A stretch of 64,000 bases of DNA from Cinnamomum chago (taxonomy: Eukaryota; Streptophyta; Magnoliopsida; Laurales; Lauraceae): the NCBI GenBank assembly GCA_038049695.1, contig CP142456.1, forward strand, positions 74,113,422-74,177,421, given 5' to 3'. The notes beneath the pieces are model-generated. The model made no database searches, was not told the DNA's origin, and was given only the letters and a program-made list of their open reading frames with translations. The position numbers and the translations under genes are program-made. The stretch's first letter is position 1; the number at the start of each line of letters is the position of its first letter. Positions 1 to 9,998 of this stretch are shown here, piece after piece.

Positions 1-170
1 GCTGGAGAGACCTGGGCGCCCAGGGGTGCTGGAGAGACCTGGGCGCCCAGGGCAAGAGATGTCTGGGCGCCCAGGGGTGCTGGAGAGGCCTGGGCGCCCA
101 GGGCAAGAGATGCCTGGGCGCCCAGGGCTACTGGAGAGGCCTGGGCGCCCAGAGCTTGGACGTCCAGGGG
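1..170. repeat. minisatellite built on a 14-bp perfect palindrome
   Basis: Six copies of CCTGGGCGCCCAGG or one-base variants, spaced about 24-28 bp and joined by CTGGAGAG or GCAAGAGATG linkers. The 14-mer equals its own reverse complement. On the - strand the array stays open and encodes a repeated LGAQ(A/V/T)S peptide in the linker between the first RNase H and the Tat-type second RNase H. The array runs off the left edge. Confidence 0.9.
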
Positions 171-2232
171 TGTCTGGTCCCCCGCGGAGGCTTGGAGATC
201 TGGAGTTGTGCGGGCGACCTCTTGGTTGTCCTCTTCTGGTGGCGACCTGCCTTGTATGGGCGAGGCGAGTTCATCCGTCTCCCCCTCTGCTCGTGTAAAC
301 TCAACTACAAAGTCTGACAAGGCTTGCGCTTTGATGGCTGACCTTGGCTGGTACTGGACATCAAACTCTCCCAACTCTACTGCCCATTTGATGAGCCTCC
401 CGGATACATCCGGCTTTACTAGTACTCTCTTCAAAGCCTGATCAGTAACAACAACAATTGTGTGACTCTGGAAATAATGTCGCAGCTGCCTTGCTGTCGA
501 GCTGAGCGCGAGCGCCAGTTTTTCCAACTCCGTGTATCTGGGCTCTGCCCCTCGGTATGCTCTGCTTACATAATAGATGGGTTTCTGCACTCCATCATGA
601 TTTCTGATGAGGACAGAGCTGACTGCTGAGGGTGAAGTAGAGAGGTACAAATATAACACCTCTCCGAGTGCAGCATGTGAAAGAAGAGGGGGAGCGGCCA
701 AGTAGGCTTTAAGCTTTTGGAATGCCTCCTCCGCCTCGGGCCCCCACTCGAAAGCTTTCCTGAGGATTTTAAAGAAAGGCAAGCACTTGTCTGCAGACTT
801 GGAGACAAATCTGCTAAGTGCTGCAACCCTTCCATTGAGGCGCTATAGCTCCTTTGTTGAAGTGGGCGATCTCATGTCCAATATAGCCTTAATTTTGTCG
901 GGATTCGCCTCTATCCCTCTTTGATTGACCATGAAGCCCAAGAATTTTTCCCGACCCCACGCCGAATGCACACTTCTCAGGATTCAACTTCATGCGATAG
1001 AGCCTGAGAATGCTGAAGGTTTCTTGGAGATGGTCGATGTGATCTGTGGCGGCGAGGCTCTTCACCAGCATGTCATCAACATAAACCTCCATGGTCCGCC
1101 CAATCTGTGAGTGAAACATTTTGTTCACCAGGCGTTGGTAGGTTGCACCTGCGTTCTTCAACCCGAAAGGCATGACCCTATAGCAATAGGTCCCCTTCGG
1201 GGTGATGAACGACGTCTTCTCTTGATTTGGGGGATGCATGCTAATCTGGTTGTATCCAGAATAGGCATCCAGGAAGGAGAGGAGTCCATGTCCCGCTGTG
1301 GCGTCGATGAGGAGATCAATCCTGGGCAATGGGAAGCAGTCCTTCGGGCACGCCTTGTTAAGATCAGTGAAGTCGACACATAGGCGCCACTTCCCATTTG
1401 CCTTTGTCACCATCACAACATTCGGGGTATGCCACCTCCCTCACAGCCCCATTCTCTATCAGCTTCTCGACCTCTTTGTCCATTGCTTGGGCCCTTTCAG
1501 TGGAGGCGCCGCGTAGCTTTTGTCAGATAGGCTTGTGGCGGGGGTCGACATTGAGGCGGTGAGTGGCGACTTCGGGATCAATCCCTTCAAGATCCGCATG
1601 TGACCATGCGAAGATGTCCATGTTCCTCTTCAGAAAATCGGTCAAGCGGCGGACCAGATCCTCAGAGAGAGAAGAGCCAATGTACACTCTTCTGTCAGGA
1701 AGGTCCTCATTTAAAATTACAGGGGTGAGTGCTTCAACTGGTTCCCCCCTCTCTGTAGTGGCCTCGTCTCTCGGGTCCAAGACTTCGACTTGCAACGCCT
1801 CCTGCGTTTTCTTGGCCTTCATCGAGGAGACGTAGCATTCTCTTGCTGCTACTTGGTCCCCCCTTACCTCCCCGATCCCATTCGGGGTTGGGAAGCGAAG
1901 GATGAGATGGTAGGTGGAGAGGACGGCTCTCAATGCATTAAGAGTAGGCCGTCCCAGTATGATGTTGTAGGCTGAGGGCAGTCTATCACCAGGAAGTTGA
2001 CCATTGTGGTGGAACTTCGGGGTGCAGCACCTGCAGTGATTGGCAGTGTGATTGCCCCTAAGGGATATACTTTCTCTCCTGAAAAGCCGATGAGGGGGGA
2101 TTTGATAGGTTGCAGCCTCTCCCGGCCCAGTTTTAGCTTATCATAAGCCTCTACAAATAGGATATCTGCAGAGCTACCACTGTCTACCAAGATTCTGTGT
2201 ACCTGAAAATTGGCGACGGTCATGGTAAGCAC
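1..2232 (-). pseudogene. gypsy pol: protease, reverse transcriptase, RNase H (frameshifted)
   Basis: Polyprotein region of the gypsy element. Protease lies at 1,930-2,232 with the aspartic site LVDSGSSADILF. The reading frame shifts near 1,970 into a connecting segment (1,523-1,933), and shifts again before the reverse transcriptase (889-1,416). The RT carries WRLCVDFTDLNKACPKD, LDAYSGYNQI, MPFGLKNAGATYQ and the catalytic YVDD. Decayed RNase H follows at about 440-890. Below 440 the frame is open again: it reads KWAVELGEFDVQYQP and then runs through the palindromic repeats to base 1. At least two frameshifts make it non-functional. The product would have copied element RNA into DNA inside virus-like particles. 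Confidence 0.92.
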
Positions 2233-2264
2233 TAGAGGATCATCATGGGGGTGCTGGATCCCTT

Positions 2265-4126
2265 TTAAATCCTTATCTGAAAAGGATATGACTTCGTTAG
2301 TGCCCAGCCTGGGAGCCTTGGATGGGCGTGTCTCTTCATGGCCGAGAGCGACTCCGCCGATCCCCCGGAGATAGTTTCAATTTCTCCGAAGGGCTGTTGA
2401 TTCTCTTGATGACGAGGTGGTGACTGTGCTTGAGCCCTTCCAGCGACATACTGGCGCAGGTTTCCACGCTGGATGAGGTCCTCGATCTGCTTCTTGAGTT
2501 CGTAGCAGTCGTCGGTGTCATGGCCATGGTCGCGATGGAAGCGACAATACTTGTTAGGATTCCTGCGATTTGGGGGAGACTTCATCTTCCCTGGCCATTT
2601 GATCGCGGGATCATCTTGGATCTGTAACAAGATGTGTCCGACTGAGGCGTTGAGAGGGGTGAAGGCTTGTCTGTCTCTCTAAGGAGCTGGACCAAGCCTC
2701 TCTTTGACAGGTATCCTCTCCGTCCTGCTTCGCTTGTTGTTGTTCTCCTTCCTGTCGTCTCTATCTCGCTCCATCCCCTTGCCCTCTGGCCTAGAGGACT
2801 CTCCTCGCCTAGCCTTGGTGATATCCTCAGCATTCATGTATTTCTGGGCTTTTGCCAGCAGCTCCGGGAAGCTCTTTGGAGGGCGCTTCATCACCAAAAA
2901 GAGAAAGCTTGACGAGCGAAGGCCTCCCAGGAAGGTTGTCATGGAGACCTTGTCGTTAGGCTCTTCGACTTGGAGTACCTCCTCGTTAAAATGAGTGAGG
3001 TAGCTCCCGAGGCTTTCATTCTTATCCTGCTTTATGCTAAGCAGGTGCGTGGCGGGCTTCTGGTGGCGGCGTCCTCCAATGAAGTGTGACACGAAGGACT
3101 TACTTAACTCTGCAAAGGTGGAGATGGAGGCTTGGGGGAGATTGGCGAACCACTGCTGAGCGGAACCCTTCAATGTTGTTGGGAACGCCCTGCACATTAT
3201 CTGGTCAGGGATATTATGCAGCTGCATTTTGGTTTTATATGTCTCCAGGTGGTCCAGTGGATCCTTCGTTCCATCAAAGGTCTCCACGGATGGCATCTTG
3301 AACTTCCGAGGAAGTGGGTAGTGCACTACGTCGGGCTTGAACGGTGTATCCGTTCGCCCGACCAGATAATCTACCGTCTCCGGTGCCTGCGCCTTTATGG
3401 CGTTGATAACATCTCCTAGTTGATCCTGCATTTCTTTGATCTTTTCCTCCCAATGATTGGGAGATTCTCTGGACTGACCTTGGATATAACTCTCGCCTTC
3501 CAGGCTGTAATTCTCGCTTCCCTCCTCCTGAAAATCAGGATCCTCATCATTGGAAGTAGAGGGAGGAGATGGAAGTCCATCGCGATTCGACCCTCCTGTG
3601 GCTCCACCCGGGGGAGGAGGCACGTCGAGATGAGCGCGACCTTGAGGGTCGACCAAGAGTCTTCCGTGTGGGACGAGAGGCGGAGCTCCAGCAAATGTGC
3701 CCTGGGCGTGGGCGCCATGAGGATGGGCGCCCAGGGTGCCATGAGGATGGCGTCGGCGCCCAGGGGTATTCCTCGACCCTGGGCGCCCTGGGAATGGGCG
3801 CCCAGGTGAGGATGGCGTCGGCTGGCGCCTCGGCCCCGGGCACCGTGTGGACGGGCGCCCGGGTGAGGTGCCCCTCTGCGTGGAGCAACCGGTTGCTCTG
3901 AGCGCGGTACTTCCTGTGGCCCTGCACCTAGTGCTCCTCCCTGCCCCGCCAGCATGAGCTGCAATATCTGCTGGTTCTGAGTCACCAGCTGCTGCATGGT
4001 CTCCAGCATCTGTTGAGGAGAGGGAGCGAGAGCATTCGGTGCAGGATTGGTCGGTGGAGGATTACCCTCGCCCTCCCGCGAGGAATTACCATCTTGTCGC
4101 CTTGTTGACCTTGTGGTGATCGGCAT
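2265..4126 (-). pseudogene. gypsy gag with CCHC-like zinc knuckle (TAG stop plus frameshift)
   Basis: The likely start is the ATG at 4,126 (MPITTRSTRRQ), 29 bases inside the primer-binding site. The N-terminal part is Pro/Gln-rich. The frame then shifts within about 3,660-3,920, the segment holding palindromic GGGCGCCC repeats. From 3,656 the main gag domain reads MPSVETFDGTKDPLDHLETY and QWFANLPQASISTFAELSKSF, as in Retrotrans_gag. One in-frame TAG at 2,679-2,681 interrupts it; the same frame continues to CRFHRDHGHDTDDCYELK, the zinc knuckle typical of this lineage. Gag would form the particle and bind element RNA. Confidence 0.9.
3690..3865. repeat. GGGCGCCC-rich palindromic repeats inside gag
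   Basis: Irregular repeats of GGGCGCCCAGG, TGGGCGCC and ATGAGGATGGCG, the same core as the array at 1-170 but in gag. On the - strand they encode LGAH, QGAQGRG and LGAD. The frame break of gag falls in or next to them, so a repeat-length change not divisible by three may have caused it (inference). Confidence 0.8.
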
Positions 4127-4154
4127 GACTTTGGAAAAAGGAAATTCTTTTCGT

Positions 4155-4172
4155 TTCCCACAGACGGCGCCA
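4155..4172 (-). other. primer-binding site of the gypsy element
   Basis: On the - strand TGGCGCCGTCTGTGGGAA starts three bases inside the LTR. TGGCGCC followed by a G-rich stretch is the usual start of the primer-binding site in Tat/Athila-type plant gypsy elements; the exact tRNA was not assigned. Confidence 0.8.
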
Positions 4173-4175
4173 AAC

Positions 4176-4717
4176 TGATGATGCCAAAAAGTGTTTCGGG
4201 CACCACCGGTCAAGTGATATGCAATTAATGTAAAAATTAATGAAGAGAGAGAGAGGGTTTATAGTGGTTTGGTCGGTGTGACCTACATCCACTCTAACTG
4301 ATGATGACTTTACTGCTCTGGGGAAGAGATTACAAAGTAGGAGATTACAATGATGGTCTGAAAGTAGATAAAAGTTGCTTGTCCTCTAGTGTTGATAGGA
4401 CTCTCTTTTTATAGTCTTCCCCTAACGGACGAGGGCGATTCCTCAGCGACGTACGCTCCATTCTGGTGGAGTCTTCCGAACCGTCCTCAACAGAAGAACA
4501 GGTAAGATTTCATCCGCGGGACTTGGCAAAGCTGGTAGATGGAACGACGCAGCGCTGACTTTGTCATTCAATGGATCCGGACCCGGCCCTTAATGGGTGG
4601 GTGAAGACCCGGGCTCATCATGGACTTGAGTCAGTTCGACCAGACCCGCTATCGTGGACTGAGCCGTTTGGGCCTAACCCGTCATTGCGGACCGAGTCAT
4701 TTGGGCCTGGCCCATCA
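4176..4717 (-). repeat. 5' LTR of the gypsy element (542 bp)
   Basis: On the - strand it begins TGATGGGCC and ends ATCATCA, giving TG...CA ends, and it is followed at three bases by the primer-binding site. A TATA-like ACTATAAAAAG lies near 4,395-4,410 in the right orientation. The partner LTR and hence the target-site duplication cannot be seen. Confidence 0.87.
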
Positions 4718-5446
4718 ATATGCATGCATATGAACTCATGTCCAGATTAATACGAGAATTGTTTAAAGAACATTTCTATTTCATTTGGTTTAGACATATT
4801 CTGAGCTTGACCCATCTATCCTTTTGGGTTCAACATTGACTAAAATCTAGTACCAAGAAAGAAAGAAAGAAAAAACAGTTCCTAAAGTCTTTGAATTTGG
4901 ATAATTTAAAACCCCAAGCATTATGTCTCCCCGTCCAGAAACGAGCAAAGAAAAGTAACATTTTTATTAAAAGAAAATTAATTATGCAAGGAAAAGTAAT
5001 TGTCATAAAAAAAACAGAAATAATGATCAGAAAAAGTTTAAGACACATAAACCCTCACATATAAAATTTTATTTAATATGCTAAATCTGAGAAATTATTA
5101 CTAAAAGAAAAAAGAAAAAGACACACGAGCACACATTATGCGTATATCCTAAATTGCGATGATTGAACTTTCCAAAGAAAATATCTTCCATTTTTATGGC
5201 CTCCCATTATGAAATCTTTGATCCCAATTCAATCATCATCATCACAGTCTCGTCTCAAATATGTTGAGGTTAGAGACTTTAATTCGTTTCTCTCTGGATG
5301 CTATATCCATCCACTCCAGGATGGTGGGAAACCTCAATAGGTTTTATGTACTTCCTCTTCTCCATGCATGCTATTTTCATCTATGTCCTCTCACTCCTAA
5401 TTTATATTTATGTGCCAAAAGGCTAACCATTCTGTTTGTAAAACAG
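4718..5446. other. non-coding flank; right end is intron 2-like
   Basis: AT-rich sequence without credible coding potential. The last about 30 bases (GGCTAACCAT...GTAAAACAG) match the 3' end of intron 2 of the two complete glycosyltransferase copies. The rest does not clearly match them. Exons 1 and 2 of this copy are not here; they may lie left of the gypsy element or be deleted. Confidence 0.65.
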
Positions 5447-5914
5447 GATATGGATGTGATATGGCTGAGGAACCCATTTGAGAGACTGGTCCATCAAGGA
5501 GTGGACCTCCAAATCAGCTGCGACTTCTACAATGGCAGTCCATCAGACACAGCCGGTAATGCCGCCAACACTGGCTTTTACTTTGTGGTCTCCAACAACA
5601 AGACCATATCTATGTTCGACAAATGGTACGCGGCTAGAAATGATTCCATGCGCCTTCATGATCAACATGTGCTCCAAGCTTTGCTAAGAAATGGCCTGAC
5701 CCAACGGTTGGATATGAAGGTGAGGTTCCTGGACCCCCTTTACTTTGGCGGGTTTTGTGTCAGTGGCAGAAATTATGGGAAGGTGGTAACAATGCATGCC
5801 AATTGCTGTACAAGCTTCAGTGCAAAGATGAGGGGCTTAAGGGCAATCCTCGACGGATGGATCAAGTTCAAAGGACAATCCAATGATACATCCACCGTCC
5901 AGTGGCCCGCATAA
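5447..5914 (+). pseudogene. glycosyltransferase (DUF271/GT77-like) copy 1, last exon only
   Basis: Starts right after a splice acceptor (GTAAAACAG) and reads DMDVIWLRNPFERL, then NTGFYFVVSNNKTI, FLDPLYFGGFCVSGR and HANCC, all hallmarks of PF03407 nucleotide-diphospho-sugar transferases. The DMD is the DxD metal/nucleotide-sugar motif. It aligns along its length with exon 3 of the copies at 33,970 and 56,832, but stops after VQWPA, where they continue WPIYKAC. No exon 1 or 2 lies upstream in the window. I call it a pseudogene; if exons survive beyond the gypsy element it could be a very large gene with a truncated C-terminus. Confidence 0.8.
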
Positions 5915-6289
5915 AATTACTGCATGTGATCCTGGAATATATAGTTTACAACGGCACATCCTCTTCTACTCATCAGACATTGACTACTTTTTTAATCATA
6001 CTTCTTGATCTCTTTACAACTCTCAAGTCTGGAACTTGGGAATCCTTCTGTGAGGGTCACCTTGTTGCATATCAATTGTGGGACTAGAAGTGGGTATAAA
6101 ACTCAATAACCCTATATTTTAGCAACAATAATAATGATGAACTTTATGGGCTCTTAAATATACTCTTAAAATCATCAGATCTGACAGTTTAGTGTCCTCT
6201 ACACATGTATGCAATAATTGATTTTTATTTTTCAAAAAATCAGCATACTATTGGGGTGACCTTTTGGGCGGATAGGATTCCGGTATTTG
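5915..6289. other. 3' flank of copy 1 and start of a duplicated promoter block
   Basis: The first half matches the 3' flanks of copies 2 and 3 in patches (CATTGACTA, TCTCAAGT). From about 6,253 the phrase TTGGGGTGACCTTTTGGG starts a block repeated at 42,786; that block resumes at 12,084 after the LINE. Confidence 0.65.
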
Positions 6290-6408
6290 CTCTCCATTTT
6301 TTTTTGCTTAAAGGGTAAGTATATTGAAGAGAAAGAGAAAGAATATACAAGGATCAAATTGGACCCCCAAAAGCAGAGCTGAACAAAAAGAAGAGCCAAA
6401 CAGAGAGA

Positions 6409-9400
6409 CTAAAGGCTCCTTACATTTTCAAAAAAAGACTTGAAGCCTTCCAAAGAGAAATTCTTAAGGGATAAGGAGATTGCTTCCTGCAACTGCACAG
6501 AGATTTGGTTGATGGGGAGCTTGAGGTCTTTGAATATAGAACTATTCCTAGCCTTCCAAAGAGAATAGATCACTTCCAAGAAAACTGCCGCCATAAACTT
6601 CCTGCCTGAGAAGTCGGTGTCTTTGGAGAGGGAGAACCAAATAGCTGCTGCTGAATTGTACTGATGGGGGGGGGCAAGTTAACAGCTTTGAATAGCCAAA
6701 ACCAGAGCTGACTAGCTAGGGGGCAGGAGAAGAAGAGGTGGGGAGCTGTTTCCTCTGCAAGGAGGCAGCCACTACATCTAGAGGCTATCGAGAGACCCCA
6801 GCCTTTGAACAATGAATCAGTTGGTGTTTTTTTGTGCATCAGACGCCAGCCAAAGCACTGCAATTTTGGGAGGGAGAAGGAGTTCCAGATGAGCTTCGGC
6901 CAAGGGAGAGATGAGCCTCTGCTTCTAACTAAGTCCCAAGCAGAGCTCATGGTGAGCTGACCGTTTGGAGAGTCTCTCCATCTTAGAGAGTCTCTAACTT
7001 CTTGCCTGGGAGAGAGTCTGGAGAGCTGACTTGAGAGCTGGGAGTGAACTGCAGGTTGAGTACCTTCAGGAATGAACCAGGAGCCCAATCGAAAGATGGA
7101 AGAGAGGGGTTGATCCTGGGGAAAAACCATGAGAGGAAACCGAGTAGAGAGAGGGATTTCTCCGTTCCAAGAATCCAACCAGAGGTTTATCTCTGTACCA
7201 TTACCAACCTCCCAAGTTGAACCACTGTGAAGGAGGGGAGCCAGGCTTCTCATCTTTCTCCAGATGCAGGAGCCATAGGTCGAATTCTGAGGGTGCCAGA
7301 TGGGTCTGAATTTAAAGTATCTGTCCTTGAACCAGACTGTCCAGAGAGAGGAAGCTGTGGATGCATGCCAGCATAACTTAAGGAAAGAAGCTTTGTTGAC
7401 TTCTGCTATTTTCCTTATACCAAGGCCTCCTTCATCCTATGGAAGAGTAACAGAGCCCCAGCTAACATAGTTTGGTCTTGCTTGAAGAGCATTGCCTGAC
7501 CACAAGAAGGACCTCATCTGTCTCTCAACTGCTTTACATATTGAAACAGGGAGAGGTAAGGATGCTGCTAAGTGAATTGGCATACTGGAGATCACATGTT
7601 TAATCAAGACTAGACGTCCTGCAAATGAAAAAGATTTTGCCTTCCAAGCGCTGAGCTTAGAATTGACAGAATCCAGAAGCTTGGAGAAGTGACGCCTTTT
7701 AGGAGTTCCAAAACAGAGAGGAATTCCTAAGTAGGTGAACTGGGACAGAGACTCCTTGATGCCAAGAATGGAGCTAATTCTGATTTTCCTCCTTGTTCCA
7801 CATTTCCCTAGAAGAAGTTGGCTCTTGTGGAGGTTGAAGAACTGACCTGCTGCAGCCTGGTATTTTTCCAAAAGATCTTGCAGAACTAAGACACTTGAAG
7901 TTACTCCTTTCATGAAGATGAGTATATCATCTGCATAAAACAGGTGACAAGGGGTTGAGGGGACTGAGGAGATCTGTCTAAAGATCCCTTGAGATAGAAG
8001 ACTTTGCAACTGGAGGCTCAAGATTTCCTCTGCTAATTTGAAGAGGTAAGGAGACAGAGGGTCTCCTTGCCTTAGCCCACAGGAAGAACTGAAGAAACCT
8101 TGAGGAGTCCGGTTGACAAGCACTGAGCACTTTGAGGTACAGACACATTCCTTGATAAGGTTTATCCAAGCATCAGAGAAGTTGAAAAATTGGAGGGCTT
8201 TGAAGAGGAAGGGCCAGTTTAGCTTGTCAAAAGCTTTTGTAATATCTAGCTTTAGGCAGAAGCTTCCTTTGGATTGATGAGAGTTCAACTTCTGGAATAG
8301 TTCGAAAGCCAATCCTGAGTGGTGTTGGATACTCCTACCTTTGATGAAAGCAGCTTGATGGTTGGAGATCAACTTAGGAAGAATAAATGCAAGTCTGCTG
8401 GCTAAGATTTTTTAGATAATTTTGTAAGAGAAATTCAGAAGGCTTATTGGCCTGAAATCAGCAAAGGTTGAGGGGGACTTAGTTTTGGGGATGAGGGCCA
8501 GGAAGAATGTGTTAGAGGCTTTAAGAATTCTCTTGGAGGTAAAAAAGTGCTGCACTGCCTTCGTTACTAAGTGACCAATGATGCTCCAAGCTGAGGTGAA
8601 AAAAACTCCGTTGAAGCCATCCGGACCTGGGCTACTCTGCTGCTTGAGGCTAAAGACCGCTTCTTTTACTTCTGCTGCAGAGGGGATGGAGGATAAAACC
8701 AAATTCTATGAATCTAAGACTTTGGGGCTGTCCACCTGAAACAGAGAGGGGTTGTGGAGGCAATCCTGTGGCTAGTAGAGGTTTGAGAAGTGATCTACTG
8801 CCAGAGCTTGAATTGTAGCTGGGTCTTCAAAGGTCCTGCCGTTTACTGAGATATGGTGGATGGTATTAAATGAACTTCTGGCTCTGGCTGAGTGGTGGAA
8901 GAATTTGGTGTTTTGGTCTCCCTCGTTCATCCAAGTAATTCTGGATCTTTGGCGCCAGTGGATCTCTTGGGCTTGGAGAGCATCATGGAGCTCTGCTCTG
9001 GCTGAGAGGAGTTCTGCCCTGGCTAACTCAGAATGAATTGAATCAAGTTGCTGCTGACAGTGGAGAACTCGGGCTTCAGCTGCTTGGATATTTTGGTACA
9101 GGTTACCGAATGTATCTTTGCTCCAATGCTTGAGGGAGATCTTCAAGGCCTTTAGCTTTTCAGCTAGGATATACTGAGGATTACCTGAGAGAGGAACATC
9201 CCAGCTGGATTTGATTACCTCTAGGAAAGAAGGGTGCAATATCCATTTGTTTTCAAATCTAAAGGGAGCATTAGTGGGAGGGGCTGGGTTTTTGTAAGCT
9301 AGGAGGATTGGGCTGTGGTCTGAAGAAATCCTAGGCAGATGGAGAAGAATGGGGTCTGGAAAATTAGCCAACCATTGGGAGTTAACTAAGGCTCTATCGA

Positions 9401-9998
9401 GTCTGGCTGCTAAATAGGAGAGACCCTGTCTGTTGTTGGCCCAAATATAATTGTTTCCTGAGAAAATGACTTCTGACAGTCCAGCTTGAAGAACTGCAGA
9501 TTGGAAGTCTCTGAGGTTAGTGGGATGAGATTGACGAAAACTAAGTTTATCTGCCAGGGAAAGGGTAGCATTAAAATCTCCTAGGACACACCAAGGGGAA
9601 GAAGTAGAGGAGGAGTCTACGAGCACTTTCCATAGCTCTTTTCTGTGAGAGGAGATGGTGGAGCCATAAACTCCTGTTATGAGGCTAGAGAGACCTGTAG
9701 ATGGGTTTAGAATGTTCATTGAGAGGTGCTGGGTTGAGAAGTCCCGGATTGAGATGGAGAGGTAGTGGGAAGACTGAGAGAGGCACCATAGATTGGTGAC
9801 TGAGTCAGGAGAGGCGTTGGAGTGGAAGGTGTCAAAACCAAAACTGCTCAAATTAAGGGAGGAGGCTGAAGAAAAAGGGGTCTTAGGTTCTAAAAGGAAG
9901 ATAAGGTCTGGAGAATGCTTGTGAACCAGGTTTGCCAGAGCTCTTTTGGTAGGGGAATTGGCTATACCCCTACAATTCCAGTAGAGGACTTTAATCAT
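6409..9998 (-). pseudogene. LINE ORF2: endonuclease-reverse transcriptase (nonsense-decayed)
   Basis: Starts MIKVLYWNCRGIANS, an exo-endo-phosphatase domain with LLEPK, LGDFNATLS and SDHSPILL. The RT follows with SPGPDGFNGVFF, LKLDITKAFDKLNW, GLRQGDPLSPYLF and the catalytic YADD. A C-terminal zf-RVT reads CSGCLLAEETAPHLFFSC. One frame stays open from 9,998 to about 6,600 except for stop codons at 8,772 (TAG), 8,706 (TAG), 8,412 (TAA) and 7,437 (TAG). A frameshift near 6,600 moves the C-terminus (IYSLWKARNS) to another frame, ending at 6,409. The protein would nick target DNA and copy LINE RNA there. Confidence 0.92.

Larger units (their letters stand above)
1..4717 (-). mobile_element. Ty3/gypsy LTR retrotransposon, Tat-like, left part off window
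   Basis: A gypsy element reads right to left: LTR (4,176-4,717), primer-binding site, gag, protease, reverse transcriptase, RNase H and the start of a second RNase H-like region, then the window edge. The order PR-RT-RH, the gag zinc knuckle, the FxDAYSGYNQI and YVDD motifs, and a linker followed by ALSDFVVEF, as at the start of the extra RNase H of Tat elements, support this lineage. Gag and pol are broken by one in-frame TAG and several frameshifts, so this copy is inactive. The integrase and the other LTR are not seen and should lie left of the window. Lineage is inferred from motif layout; element type is certain. Confidence 0.93.

Noticed and set aside
1..170. CRISPR-like array of short spaced repeats
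   Set aside because: Plant nuclear context, spacers are repeats too, and the array is in frame within a retrotransposon.
26..441. Open frames on + in the gypsy element
   Set aside because: Shadows of the - strand pol frame, which carries recognisable motifs.
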